From: Promicromonospora sp. MEB111
GTDB lineage: Bacteria; Actinomycetota; Actinomycetes; Actinomycetales; Cellulomonadaceae
Reading direction: 5' to 3'
NCBI RefSeq assembly: GCF_030209445.1
Contig: NZ_JARVSD010000004.1
Span: 62,001-126,000, forward strand
Length of the DNA: 64,000 nucleotides
The notes beneath the pieces were generated by a model. The model was not told the DNA's origin and searched no databases. It saw nothing but the letters and a program-made list of their open reading frames with translations. Position numbers and translations under genes: made by a program. Below are positions 34,369-41,966 of this stretch, one piece after another. Every line of letters starts with the position of its first letter. Position 1 is the stretch's first letter.

Positions 34369-35625
34369 GTGGACGAGCGGGAGTCGGAACGGACCCAGGA
34401 CCTGCGGTTCACCGCGCCGGAGCCGCCGGTCGGGGACACGCGGCCGATGGCGCCGCCGTCGTCCGCCGCAGGGCCCACCCCGCCGTCCGCCGCCCCTGGG
34501 CCCACCCCGCCGTCCGCCGTCCCTGGGCCCACCCCGCCGTCCGTGGTGCCGCGCCCGTACGAGCCGTATCCGCAGGGGTCCTACCAGCAGGCGCCGTACC
34601 AGCACACGCAGTACCAGCAGGCGCCGTACCAGCACACGCAGTACCAGCAGCCGCCGTACGCGCCCGGCACCGGGCCGGCGGCACCGACCAACCCGCAGGC
34701 GACGGCAAGCCTCGTGCTGGGGATCTCGTCGCTGTTCCTCGGCCTGCTGTTCGTGCCCTCGATCCTCGGCGTGGTGCTCGGGGCCGTGGGGGTCGCGCGC
34801 GCGGGCCGCACCGACCCGCCGATCGGGCGGGGTGCGGCGATCACCGGGATCATGCTCTCGCTGGCCGGCGCCGTCCTCGGTGTGTTCGCCGCGGCGGCCG
34901 TGACGGACTTCGTGACCGACACGGCGCGGACGATCGTCGAGGAGGGCGTCACCACGCCATCGGAGGAGGACGACGGCGTCCCGACCCCCGCCCGGGAGGA
35001 GTTCGTCCGGCTCGACGCGGCGCAGTGGGAGTCCATCGCCAAGAACCCCGACGAGGCCCAGGGGCGTGCCGTCGTGGTGTTCGCCGAGGTCATGCAGTTC
35101 GACGGCAGCACGGGCCCGGACCGCTTCCTGGCGGGCGCGGGTGTGGACCAGCCGGGCTCCGCGTACGAGCTGGAGACCCAGTCCGTCTTCGTCGCCGAGG
35201 AGGCCCTGCTCGACGGCGTGGAGGCCGGCGACGTGCTGAAGATCCACGCCGTGGTGGACGGGTCCTTCACGTACGAGAACCAGATCGGTGGCGCCTCGAC
35301 GGTCCCGGCGCTGACCGTCGCGAAGATCGAGGACGTCGGCCTGGCCGACCTGAGCAAGGACGTCGAGTTCGGGGCGATCGAGCTCATGGCGCCCGCCCTG
35401 AACAGGGTGCCGGTCACCGTGACGAACAGCGGCCCGCGGGCGTTCGACTACTTCATCGACGTGGTGGTCGAGAGCAGGGACGGCAGGACGACGTACGACA
35501 CCGGCACGGCCTTCGTCCGGGCCGTGAAGCCGGGAGCGACGGCCGAGACGTCCGTCGACTTCTTCGTGGACATCCCGGCGGGCGCCGTCGTCCGCGCCGA
35601 GCTGGTGGAACGGTACGACGGGTGA
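34369..35625 (+). CDS. DUF4190-containing membrane-anchored protein with Pro/Gln/Tyr repeats
   Basis: 418 residues. The cytoplasmic head (about 1-110) is low-complexity, with Pro-Thr-Pro and Tyr-Gln repeats. Two hydrophobic helices (about 112-133 and 148-172) with RTDPPIGRGAAITG between them match DUF4190. The outer part (about 195-418) is a beta-rich domain that includes an FxLYD-like tail (APALNRVPVTVTNSGPRAFDYFIDVVVES). I chose GTG 34369 after GGGGGT, because upstream frame sequence is not protein-like. DUF4190 proteins with such heads often bind other envelope or division proteins, but the function is unknown. The 286 bases before it (34083-34368) hold no gene that I can see. Confidence 0.75.
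   Translation: MDERESERTQDLRFTAPEPPVGDTRPMAPPSSAAGPTPPSAAPGPTPPSAVPGPTPPSVVPRPYEPYPQGSYQQAPYQHTQYQQAPYQHTQYQQPPYAPGTGPAAPTNPQATASLVLGISSLFLGLLFVPSILGVVLGAVGVARAGRTDPPIGRGAAITGIMLSLAGAVLGVFAAAAVTDFVTDTARTIVEEGVTTPSEEDDGVPTPAREEFVRLDAAQWESIAKNPDEAQGRAVVVFAEVMQFDGSTGPDRFLAGAGVDQPGSAYELETQSVFVAEEALLDGVEAGDVLKIHAVVDGSFTYENQIGGASTVPALTVAKIEDVGLADLSKDVEFGAIELMAPALNRVPVTVTNSGPRAFDYFIDVVVESRDGRTTYDTGTAFVRAVKPGATAETSVDFFVDIPAGAVVRAELVERYDG
34471..34659 (+). repeat. tandem coding repeats in the DUF4190 gene
   Basis: Three 27-base units begin GGGCCCACCCCGCCGTCC (34471-34497, 34498-34524, and 34525-34551 partly changed). Two identical 30-base units (34591-34620 and 34621-34650) encode Ala-Pro-Tyr-Gln-His-Thr-Gln-Tyr-Gln-Gln and a third is partial. 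They lie in frame, so copy number can change without shifting the reading frame. Confidence 0.85.
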
Positions 35626-35653
35626 CGGCCCTCCGGCGCTGACTCGCCTCATC

Positions 35654-35710
35654 TTGTCATTCGTCATACATCTCATTAGTCTGTGGCGACCGGGCATGTT
35701 AGCGCTCACA
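35654..35710 (+). promoter_or_regulatory. promoter and LacI-type operator of the second GH59 gene
   Basis: TTGTCA (35654-35659) and TAGTCT (35677-35682) are 17 bases apart. TGTTAGCGCTCACA (35697-35710) follows, a close match to the TGTNAGCGCTNACA pattern typical of LacI-family regulators of sugar genes in actinobacteria. The site lies downstream of the start of transcription, as a repressor site would. No LacI gene is in the window. Confidence 0.6.
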
Positions 35711-35760
35711 AAGATGGGGCGGCCCGGCGCAGCGGCACGGATACGAGGGAGTAGTCCAGC

Positions 35761-38685
35761 ATGCAAGCCACCCATACCCCCGAGCGCCCGGGACCATCGG
35801 CGCGGACGCCGGGCTCACGGCGGGGCAGCAGACGACGGGGCCTCACGGCGTCGGTCCTGGCCGGGGCCCTGCTCGCCGCGGGCGCTCTGGCGGGCAGCGT
35901 CTCGGCCGCCGCCGAGGTCGCCCCGGCCGACACCGCCGCCGCGACCATCGTCGTCGACGGCGCGAGCGGCGGCCGCACCTACGACGGCGTCGGCGCGATC
36001 TCCGGCGGCGGGGCGACGTCCCGGCTGCTGCTGGACTACCCGCGCGAGGAGCGAGCGGAGATTCTCGACTACCTCTTCACGCCGGGCTACGGGGCGTCGC
36101 TGGAGATGCTGAAGGTCGAGATCGGCGGCGACACCAACACGACCGACGGCTCGGAGTCGAGCCACGAGCACGTGCGCGGCGAGGTGAGCTGTGACGCGGG
36201 CTACGAGTGGTGGCTCATGCGGGAGGCGGTCAAGCGCAACCCGGACATCACGCTCGGTGCCCTCGCCTGGGGCGCACCCGGTTGGCTGGGTGACGGCGAG
36301 TACTACTCGCAGGACACGATCGACTACTTCGTCGACTGGCTCGACTGCGCGGCCGGGCACGGGCTCACCATCGACAACGTGGGCATCCGCAACGAGCGCG
36401 AGTACGAGGCGCAGTGGGTCAAGGACTACCGCACGGCCCTCGACGCGGCCGGCTACACGGACGTGCGGATCATCGCCTCCGACGAGGCCGCGCGCCGCGG
36501 GGAGTGGCCCATCGCCGTCGACATGGCGAACGACCCGGAGCTCTTCGACGCCGTGGACCTGCTCGGCAACCACTACTCGCGCGGGCCCAGCTCCGCCACG
36601 GCCCAGGCGCTGGGCAAGCCGCTGTGGATCTCCGAGGGCGGGCCGTGGTCGGCCGAGTGGGGCGCGGGCGGCTCGTCCGCCTCGGTGCCCTCGCTCATCA
36701 ACCACGCCTACCTCGAGGGCCGCATCACCGGCGTGAACTTCTGGAACCTGCTCACGGCCTACTACGACGGCCTGAGCATCTCCGACGCGGGCCTGATGCG
36801 GGCGAACACCCCCTGGTCGGGGGCGTACCAGGTGCAGTCCGCGATCTGGGCGGTCGCGCAGACCACGCAGTTCGCCGAGCCGGGCTGGCAGCACCTGGAC
36901 GCGTCGTCGGGCTACCTCGACGCGGCCGACACCACGCAGGGCAGCTTCGTCACGCGCAAGGCGCCGCGCGGCGGTGACTGGAGCACCGTGATCGAGACGA
37001 TCGGCGCGGCCGCGCCCCGCACGGTCACGCTCTCGGCGGAGGGCGGGCTCAAGGAACGCGACCTGCACGTCTGGCAGTCGACGGCGGACGACCGGCTGGT
37101 CCGGCAGCCGGACCTCCGGCGCGCCGCCGACGGCACGTACTCGGTGACCGTTCCTGCGAACGCGGTGGTCACGGTGACCACGGTCAGCGACAAGGGCGCG
37201 GGCAAGGGCGCGGCCAAGGGTCTCGGCGACGCCGAGGGCGGGCACGAGTCCGCGTTCCCGTTCCCGTACGAGAACAGCCTCGCCGACGGCGGTCCCAGCG
37301 GGCAGACGCCGTACTTCTCCCAGATGGAGGGCGCCTACGAGGAGCGTCCGTGCGCGGGCGACCGTAGCGGCACGTGCCTGACGCAGGTGTCGCCGCAGCC
37401 CGCGATCTCCTGGGCGGCGTGGAAGAAGCCGACCGGGATCCTGGGCGACCTGAACTGGTCCGACTACTCGGTGGGTGTCACGGCGTACGCGCCCGCGGGC
37501 GGCACGGCCGAGGTGCTGGGCCGCGTGTCGAACGACGCGATGCAGCCGGTGCCGAACGGTTACGGCCTGAGCCTGGGCGCCGACGGCACGTGGTCGCTCG
37601 GCCGGGGCGAGCCCGGCGGGCGGGCCTGGCTGGAGCTCGGCACGGGGACGCTGGACGGCGGGTCCGGCGGCGAGGGTGCCGGCGCCGGCTGGCACGACCT
37701 GGAGCTGTCCTTCGACCAGGACGTGATCACCGCGACGGTCGACGGCGCGCAGGTTGCCGAGGTCACCGACTCCACCTGGACGTCCGGCATGGTCGGGCTC
37801 TCGGGCGACTACGCGCCGGTGCAGTTCGCCGACCTCGCCGTCGGCCCGCTCCGGCCGGTCGCGACGATCGACGACGCCGATGCGGCGATCGCCTACGAGG
37901 GCGACGGCTGGACCCACTGCTCGGCGGGTGCGCGGCACGGGGACCGGTGCCCCGCCGTGACCGCCAGGCAGCTCCGCGACGCCGTCGGCGGCACGGTCAG
38001 CGCGAGCCGCGACCGCGGCGACGCCCTGACCGTGACCTTCGACGGGACGCAGGCCACGCTGACCGGTGTGGCCGGGCCGCGAGGCGGGACGGCGAGGATC
38101 TCGATCGACGGGAACGAGCCCGTGACGGTGTCCTACGCCGATCGCGGCGCGGTGGAGTGGCGCACCCCGGTGCTGGTCGACGGCCCGCACGCCCTGCGGT
38201 TCGAGGTGGCTTCCGGGCGCTCCGGCGGCTGGGTCTCGGTCGACCGGGTCGACGTCGCGCCCGGGGGCGGCGGGACGAGCTCGGTGGACGACCAGAGCGA
38301 GGGCACCGGCCAGGGCCGCCTCGACTACCACGGGGACGGCTGGCTGAGCTGCCCCGGCTGCATCAACCGCACGGGCCTGTACCACTCGTCGGTGACGTCG
38401 ACGACGGTGGCCGGCGAATCCGTGGACTTCCGGTTCTCGGGCTCGTCCGTGGACCTGTACGGGCTGCGCGCCTCCAACCAGGGGCTCGCCACCGTGCTGG
38501 TCGACGGCGTGGAGGTCGGTGCCGCCGACTTCTACGGCCGCACCCGCGTGGGCAACCAGCTCATCTGGTCGAGCCCCGACCTGGGCGCCGGCGAGCACAC
38601 GCTGACCCTCGTGGCGACGGGTCAGGGCAGCGAGTCGGCCTCCGGGACCGGCGTCAACGTGGACCGGCTGGTGGTGCGCCGGTAG
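35761..38685 (+). CDS. secreted GH59 galactocerebrosidase-family enzyme
   Basis: 974 residues. An N-terminal twin-Arg-containing signal (to about residue 50) precedes a barrel that aligns closely with human GALC: GVGAISGGGATSRLLLDYP, LKVEIGGDTNTTDGSESSHEH and APGWLG. Glu212 (IRNEREYEA) is the acid/base and Glu292 (WISEGGPWS) the nucleophile. A beta-sandwich and lectin-like domain (about 497-700) follow GALC order. Two extra C-terminal beta-sandwich modules (about 700-850 and 852-974) probably bind carbohydrate. Family activity is release of beta-galactose, from galactosylceramide in animals; here extracellular galactosides are more likely. A LacI-type operator lies upstream. Confidence 0.88.
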   Translation: MQATHTPERPGPSARTPGSRRGSRRRGLTASVLAGALLAAGALAGSVSAAAEVAPADTAAATIVVDGASGGRTYDGVGAISGGGATSRLLLDYPREERAEILDYLFTPGYGASLEMLKVEIGGDTNTTDGSESSHEHVRGEVSCDAGYEWWLMREAVKRNPDITLGALAWGAPGWLGDGEYYSQDTIDYFVDWLDCAAGHGLTIDNVGIRNEREYEAQWVKDYRTALDAAGYTDVRIIASDEAARRGEWPIAVDMANDPELFDAVDLLGNHYSRGPSSATAQALGKPLWISEGGPWSAEWGAGGSSASVPSLINHAYLEGRITGVNFWNLLTAYYDGLSISDAGLMRANTPWSGAYQVQSAIWAVAQTTQFAEPGWQHLDASSGYLDAADTTQGSFVTRKAPRGGDWSTVIETIGAAAPRTVTLSAEGGLKERDLHVWQSTADDRLVRQPDLRRAADGTYSVTVPANAVVTVTTVSDKGAGKGAAKGLGDAEGGHESAFPFPYENSLADGGPSGQTPYFSQMEGAYEERPCAGDRSGTCLTQVSPQPAISWAAWKKPTGILGDLNWSDYSVGVTAYAPAGGTAEVLGRVSNDAMQPVPNGYGLSLGADGTWSLGRGEPGGRAWLELGTGTLDGGSGGEGAGAGWHDLELSFDQDVITATVDGAQVAEVTDSTWTSGMVGLSGDYAPVQFADLAVGPLRPVATIDDADAAIAYEGDGWTHCSAGARHGDRCPAVTARQLRDAVGGTVSASRDRGDALTVTFDGTQATLTGVAGPRGGTARISIDGNEPVTVSYADRGAVEWRTPVLVDGPHALRFEVASGRSGGWVSVDRVDVAPGGGGTSSVDDQSEGTGQGRLDYHGDGWLSCPGCINRTGLYHSSVTSTTVAGESVDFRFSGSSVDLYGLRASNQGLATVLVDGVEVGAADFYGRTRVGNQLIWSSPDLGAGEHTLTLVATGQGSESASGTGVNVDRLVVRR

Positions 38686-38698
38686 TCCGAGGCCGTTC

Positions 38699-38720
38699 CG
38701 CCGGCGTCGTCACGCCGGCG
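38699..38720. terminator. hairpin between convergent GH59 and zinc-protein genes
   Basis: CGCCGGCGT (38699-38707) pairs perfectly with ACGCCGGCG (38712-38720) around a 4-base loop. It follows the GH59 stop by 13 bases, and the right arm runs into the end of the minus-strand gene at 38710. Confidence 0.6.
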
Positions 38721-38979
38721 TCGGCGCCCGCGACGCGCCGCCGGCCGCCCTGCTCAGGGGCGCCGGCGGCGCGTCCGTGCGCCGCTGCAGGTCCACGCGG
38801 TGCGCCCCGCACGCCGTGCACCGCACGTAGAGCACGTATCCGGCCGAGGTCCGGTGCCGCGAGTCCGTGGTCCACGCGTGCTCGTGGCCGACGTCGCGGG
38901 CGGTGCCGGCGGCGCTTCCGGTGCCGGCGGAGGTGGTGGCAGTGGTGCGGAGCGTGGAACCGGTCCCGGTCGTCGTCAT
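38710..38979 (-). CDS. small zinc-ribbon-like protein
   Basis: 89 residues. A Thr/Ser/Ala-rich head is followed by a folded-looking core, HEHAWTTDSRHRTSAGYV, then VRCTACGAHRVDLQ. The CxxC with His residues suggests half of a zinc ribbon. ATG 38979 follows GAGGTGC. It is divergent from the CGNR-family gene, with only 26 bases between the starts. I recognise the pattern from small actinobacterial proteins but know no function. Confidence 0.6.
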   Translation of the reverse strand: MTTTGTGSTLRTTATTSAGTGSAAGTARDVGHEHAWTTDSRHRTSAGYVLYVRCTACGAHRVDLQRRTDAPPAPLSRAAGGASRAPTPA

Positions 38980-39005
38980 GCACCTCACGATGCTGTAATG
39001 GCCTT

Positions 39006-39527
39006 GTGCATCTCAACCCTTACGGCGAGTACGCGGTGCTGCTCGCGGCGTCTCTTGCCAACGACTGGCCCGACGACCGGGCGGGCATCGAGGCACGCAC
39101 GCGTGAGTTCGGCATGACGATGACGTTCCTGGAGGTGCCGGAGGACCACGCGCGCTCCCGCGAGGCGATCGACGACTGGCTGCGTGTCGTGGACACCCCC
39201 GACCCGGCCGAGCGGGCCGCACTGCTGAACGCCCAGATGGCCGCCGTCGCCGCCTACCCCCGGCTGACGAACCACGACGGGGAGGACTGGCACCTGCACT
39301 ACCGGGACGACAACCAGGTGCTGTCCGCGGTGCTGCGCGCCGTGATCGGTGTGGGCACCTCGCTGCACCTCGTCACGCGCGGGATGCACCGGCTGGGGCG
39401 GTGCGCGTCGGAGCCGTGCACCAACGTGGTGGTCGACGTCACCCGGAACGGGCGGCAGCGGTACTGCTCCGTGCGCTGCGCCAACCGGGCGGCGGTGCGC
39501 CGGCACCGGGAGCGGGCGGTCCCGTAG
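39006..39527 (+). CDS. ABATE/CGNR zinc-finger regulator
   Basis: 173 residues. The N-terminal half resembles the ABATE domain of stress-related actinobacterial proteins. The C-terminal part (about 133-170), CASEPC...YCSVRCANRAAVRRHRER, matches the CGNR zinc finger, with Cys-Ala-Asn-Arg in place of the name-giving CGNR. The Cys pairs bind zinc and the Arg-rich end binds DNA. I chose GTG 39006. The -10-like TGTAAT at 38994-38999 is only 6 bases upstream, so the mRNA is probably leaderless. Likely a transcription factor with unknown targets. Confidence 0.82.
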   Translation: MHLNPYGEYAVLLAASLANDWPDDRAGIEARTREFGMTMTFLEVPEDHARSREAIDDWLRVVDTPDPAERAALLNAQMAAVAAYPRLTNHDGEDWHLHYRDDNQVLSAVLRAVIGVGTSLHLVTRGMHRLGRCASEPCTNVVVDVTRNGRQRYCSVRCANRAAVRRHRERAVP

Positions 39528-39627
39528 CTCCGGCGGTCCCGGTCGCACGCCGCCGCCGGATCGCGGGCGGGCGCTCGCCGGGTGACTAGGACAGCGGTTG
39601 TCCTCCACCACGCCTAACGTGGCCGGC

Positions 39628-40032
39628 ATGGACCAGATCGAGCTGTTGCAGCCAGAAGGACTCGTGAAGAGCCCCGCCTTCAGCCACGTCGCCGTCGTCC
39701 CGCCCGGGGCCACGACGATCCACGTGGGCGGGCAGAACGCCGTCGACGCGACCGGTCAGCTGGTCGGCGGCGACGACGTCGGGGCGCAGACCCGGCGAGT
39801 CATGGAGAACCTGACCACGGCGCTCGCCGCCGCCGGAGCCGGCATCGAGCACCTGGTGAGCGTGACCGTCGTGCTCGTCGAGGGCGTCGACATCAACGCC
39901 GCCTACGGCGCGGCGTCCGCCTCGCTCGCCGGACTGCCCGTGCCGCCGTTGGTCATGGGCATGTTCGTCCGCGGGCTCGGCGTGCCGGGCGCGCTGGTCG
40001 AGGTGTCGGCGCTCGCGGCCGTGGTGCGCTGA
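39628..40032 (+). CDS. RidA family protein
   Basis: 134 residues of the YjgF/YER057c/UK114 fold. Visible family elements are HVGGQNAVDATGQLVGGDD and LVSVTVVLVEGVDINAAY. RidA-type enzymes deaminate reactive enamine/imine intermediates; the conserved Arg of true RidA is not clearly in place, so a subfamily member with another role is possible. Its last 130 bases overlap, on the opposite strand, the end of the convergent membrane-protein reading frame. Confidence 0.85.
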   Translation: MDQIELLQPEGLVKSPAFSHVAVVPPGATTIHVGGQNAVDATGQLVGGDDVGAQTRRVMENLTTALAAAGAGIEHLVSVTVVLVEGVDINAAYGAASASLAGLPVPPLVMGMFVRGLGVPGALVEVSALAAVVR

Positions 40033-40931
40033 TCGCCGTCGCCGTCGCCGTCATCGTCGCCGTCGGCCCGGTCGCGCGTGCGGGCGATGCCGACGGCCAC
40101 GCCGGCCGCCAGGGCCACCAGCCAGAGCAGCGCGAGCCAGTGGAGGACGATCAGATGCGTGCCCGGCTCGGCGAACGCCGCCCGGAAGACGTCCCAGGCG
40201 ATCATCAGCGGCCCGTCCGGGTTGGCGGTCAGCCAGGTGGCCCCGGGGTAGACCGAGCTCGCCGCCGTGTAGAGGGCGGGGGCGGCCGACTGTGCGACCC
40301 AGAACACGAGGAGCGCCGGGACCCACGACAGCCACGACCAGCGGCTGCGCGTGACGCTGACGCCGAGCACCACGCCGAGAAGCACGAACACGAGCACGGT
40401 GACCGTGTGCCCGAGGCTCAGCCCGCTGGTGCGCAGGCCGCTCGTGGCGAGGCGCAGGACGTCCTGCGCGAAGAACACCGGGGCCGCGAGCCAGAACCCG
40501 CGCAGCCACACCGGGCCGAGCACGGCGAACAGGCCCGCGAGCAGGCCCAGCAGCGACGCGGCCAGGGCGACGAGGAAGGTCGCCTGGGCCACCACGGTCC
40601 CCGCGGAGCCTGCCCGCCACGTGGTCGCGAGCAGCGCGTCGAGGTGCTGGGCCTGGCCGATCAGCCAGATGGCACCCGCCACGACGACGATCCCCAGGGC
40701 GCCGGCGCCCGCCGCCCAGCGGGGCCTCGGGCTGAGCCACGACGTGCAGAGCGCGGCGGCCGCGCCGGCGAAGGCCACCGTCGCGACGGCCGAGGCCTCG
40801 GGCATGCTCGGCGTGGAGACGGCGGCGAGCAGCGCCGCCTGCGGGCCCGCACCCACCACCAGCCACGTCACCGGCGCGATGAGCAGGAAGAACCAGGGCG
40901 AGATCCGAGCACGCCGGGTGGTCGTCGACAT
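39903..40931 (-). CDS. polytopic membrane protein of unknown function
   Basis: 342 residues with about eight hydrophobic helices in the first 280 residues, starting with PWFFLLIAPVTWLVVGAG. A charged Asp/Gly-rich tail (DGDDDGDGDGD) follows. The last 43 codons lie antisense to the RidA gene, since no stop occurs until 39903 (TAG); that tail is Thr/Ser/Pro-rich and probably disordered. No family recognised. ATG 40931 is followed by the first helix within 15 residues. The long convergent overlap is unusual for this compact region. Confidence 0.75.
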   Translation of the reverse strand: MSTTTRRARISPWFFLLIAPVTWLVVGAGPQAALLAAVSTPSMPEASAVATVAFAGAAAALCTSWLSPRPRWAAGAGALGIVVVAGAIWLIGQAQHLDALLATTWRAGSAGTVVAQATFLVALAASLLGLLAGLFAVLGPVWLRGFWLAAPVFFAQDVLRLATSGLRTSGLSLGHTVTVLVFVLLGVVLGVSVTRSRWSWLSWVPALLVFWVAQSAAPALYTAASSVYPGATWLTANPDGPLMIAWDVFRAAFAEPGTHLIVLHWLALLWLVALAAGVAVGIARTRDRADGDDDGDGDGDQRTTAASADTSTSAPGTPSPRTNMPMTNGGTGSPASEADAAP

Positions 40932-41064
40932 GCGGCGGATTGTTTCACACAGTTCGGGCGGAAGATCCTATTTGTCCCATCCGGTGACCTGCGCGACCGG
41001 CCCGGCGGCGGATGCCGGCCGGGCGAGGCAGGATCAGAAGAGCGGAACCGACCTGGAGGACGTC

Positions 41065-41958
41065 ATGGCTGACACACCCACCACGCCCCGGACCTACCCG
41101 CACGGCGTGCCCAGCTGGGTCGACCTGGAGACACCGGACGTCGACGCGGCGCTCGGCTTCTACGGCGACCTGTTCGGCTGGAGGTTCACCGAGATGCTGC
41201 CGCCCGGCACGCCGGAGCGCTACGCGGTCGCGTCGCTGGACGGCACGGACGCGACCACGGTCGCGGCGATCGCCACCCCCTCCGCGGGCCTCGACGGCGA
41301 GGTCGCGTGGCACACCTACGTCGCCGTGGACGACGTCGACGCCACGGCCGCGCGCGTCCCGGAGCTGGGCGGCGTCGTGAGCTCCGGGCCCGAGGACGTG
41401 GGACCGCCGGGCGAGCCCGCCGGGCGGATGGCGCGGATCGTCGACCCGCAGGGGGCGCCCAGCCGGCTGGTCCAGGCGGGCACCCGCCCCGGCGCGCAGG
41501 CCGTCAACGCCCCGAACACGTGGAACTTCAGCAACCTGTTCACCCCGGACGTCGACGCCGCGCTGCGGTTCTACGGCCCGCTGCTCGGCTGGGAGCGCAG
41601 CGACGACCTCGGCGCCGGCATGGCGCGCGTCCCCGGTTACGGCGACCACCTGGCCCGCACGGTCGATCCCCGCATCCTGGAGCGGCAGGAGTTCGTCCCT
41701 CCGGGTTTCTCCGACGTCGCGGCCGGGATCCTGCGCGGCGAGGGGCCCGCGCACTGGTCGGTGGCCTTCGCCGTCGCCGACCGGGACGCCTCCGTCGCGG
41801 TCGCGGAGGGCTCCGGCGCGACGGTCCTGGGCACGGAGGACGGCGAGTGGAGCAAGGAGGCGGTGATCCGCGACCCGTTCGGCGCCGAGCTCGTGCTCGC
41901 GCAGTTCGATCCGCCGGACTCGTACCTCGAGGCCGAGCGACAGGCCCCGAAGACCTGA
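41065..41958 (+). CDS. two-domain VOC (glyoxalase/bleomycin-resistance) protein
   Basis: 297 residues with two tandem vicinal-oxygen-chelate modules. Each begins with the family pattern: WVDLETPDVDAALGFYGDLFGW near residue 18 and FSNLFTPDVDAALRFYGPLLGW near 155. Each ends with a conserved Asp-Pro-x-Gly/Phe turn (IVDPQGAP and IRDPFGAEL). The metal-binding His/Glu residues are only partly present, as in the binding-protein members. GGAGG precedes ATG 41065. It is convergent with the GH78 gene. Role: binding or conversion of a small hydrophobic compound. Confidence 0.88.
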   Translation: MADTPTTPRTYPHGVPSWVDLETPDVDAALGFYGDLFGWRFTEMLPPGTPERYAVASLDGTDATTVAAIATPSAGLDGEVAWHTYVAVDDVDATAARVPELGGVVSSGPEDVGPPGEPAGRMARIVDPQGAPSRLVQAGTRPGAQAVNAPNTWNFSNLFTPDVDAALRFYGPLLGWERSDDLGAGMARVPGYGDHLARTVDPRILERQEFVPPGFSDVAAGILRGEGPAHWSVAFAVADRDASVAVAEGSGATVLGTEDGEWSKEAVIRDPFGAELVLAQFDPPDSYLEAERQAPKT

Positions 41959-41966
41959 GCCCCGGA

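Noticed and set aside
29967-34532. A 1521-codon minus-strand frame
   Set aside because: Only its last 145 codons (29967-30404) look like a protein; the rest is antisense to the GH87 gene.
34471-34659. Short tandem repeats considered as a CRISPR array
   Set aside because: Units are contiguous with no spacers, are in frame and encode a Pro/Tyr/Gln-rich protein segment.
35815-38598. Long minus-strand frame opposite the GH59 gene, and similar ones at 19152-22001 and 24710-27586
   Set aside because: All mirror strongly supported glycosidase genes and have no recognisable domain.
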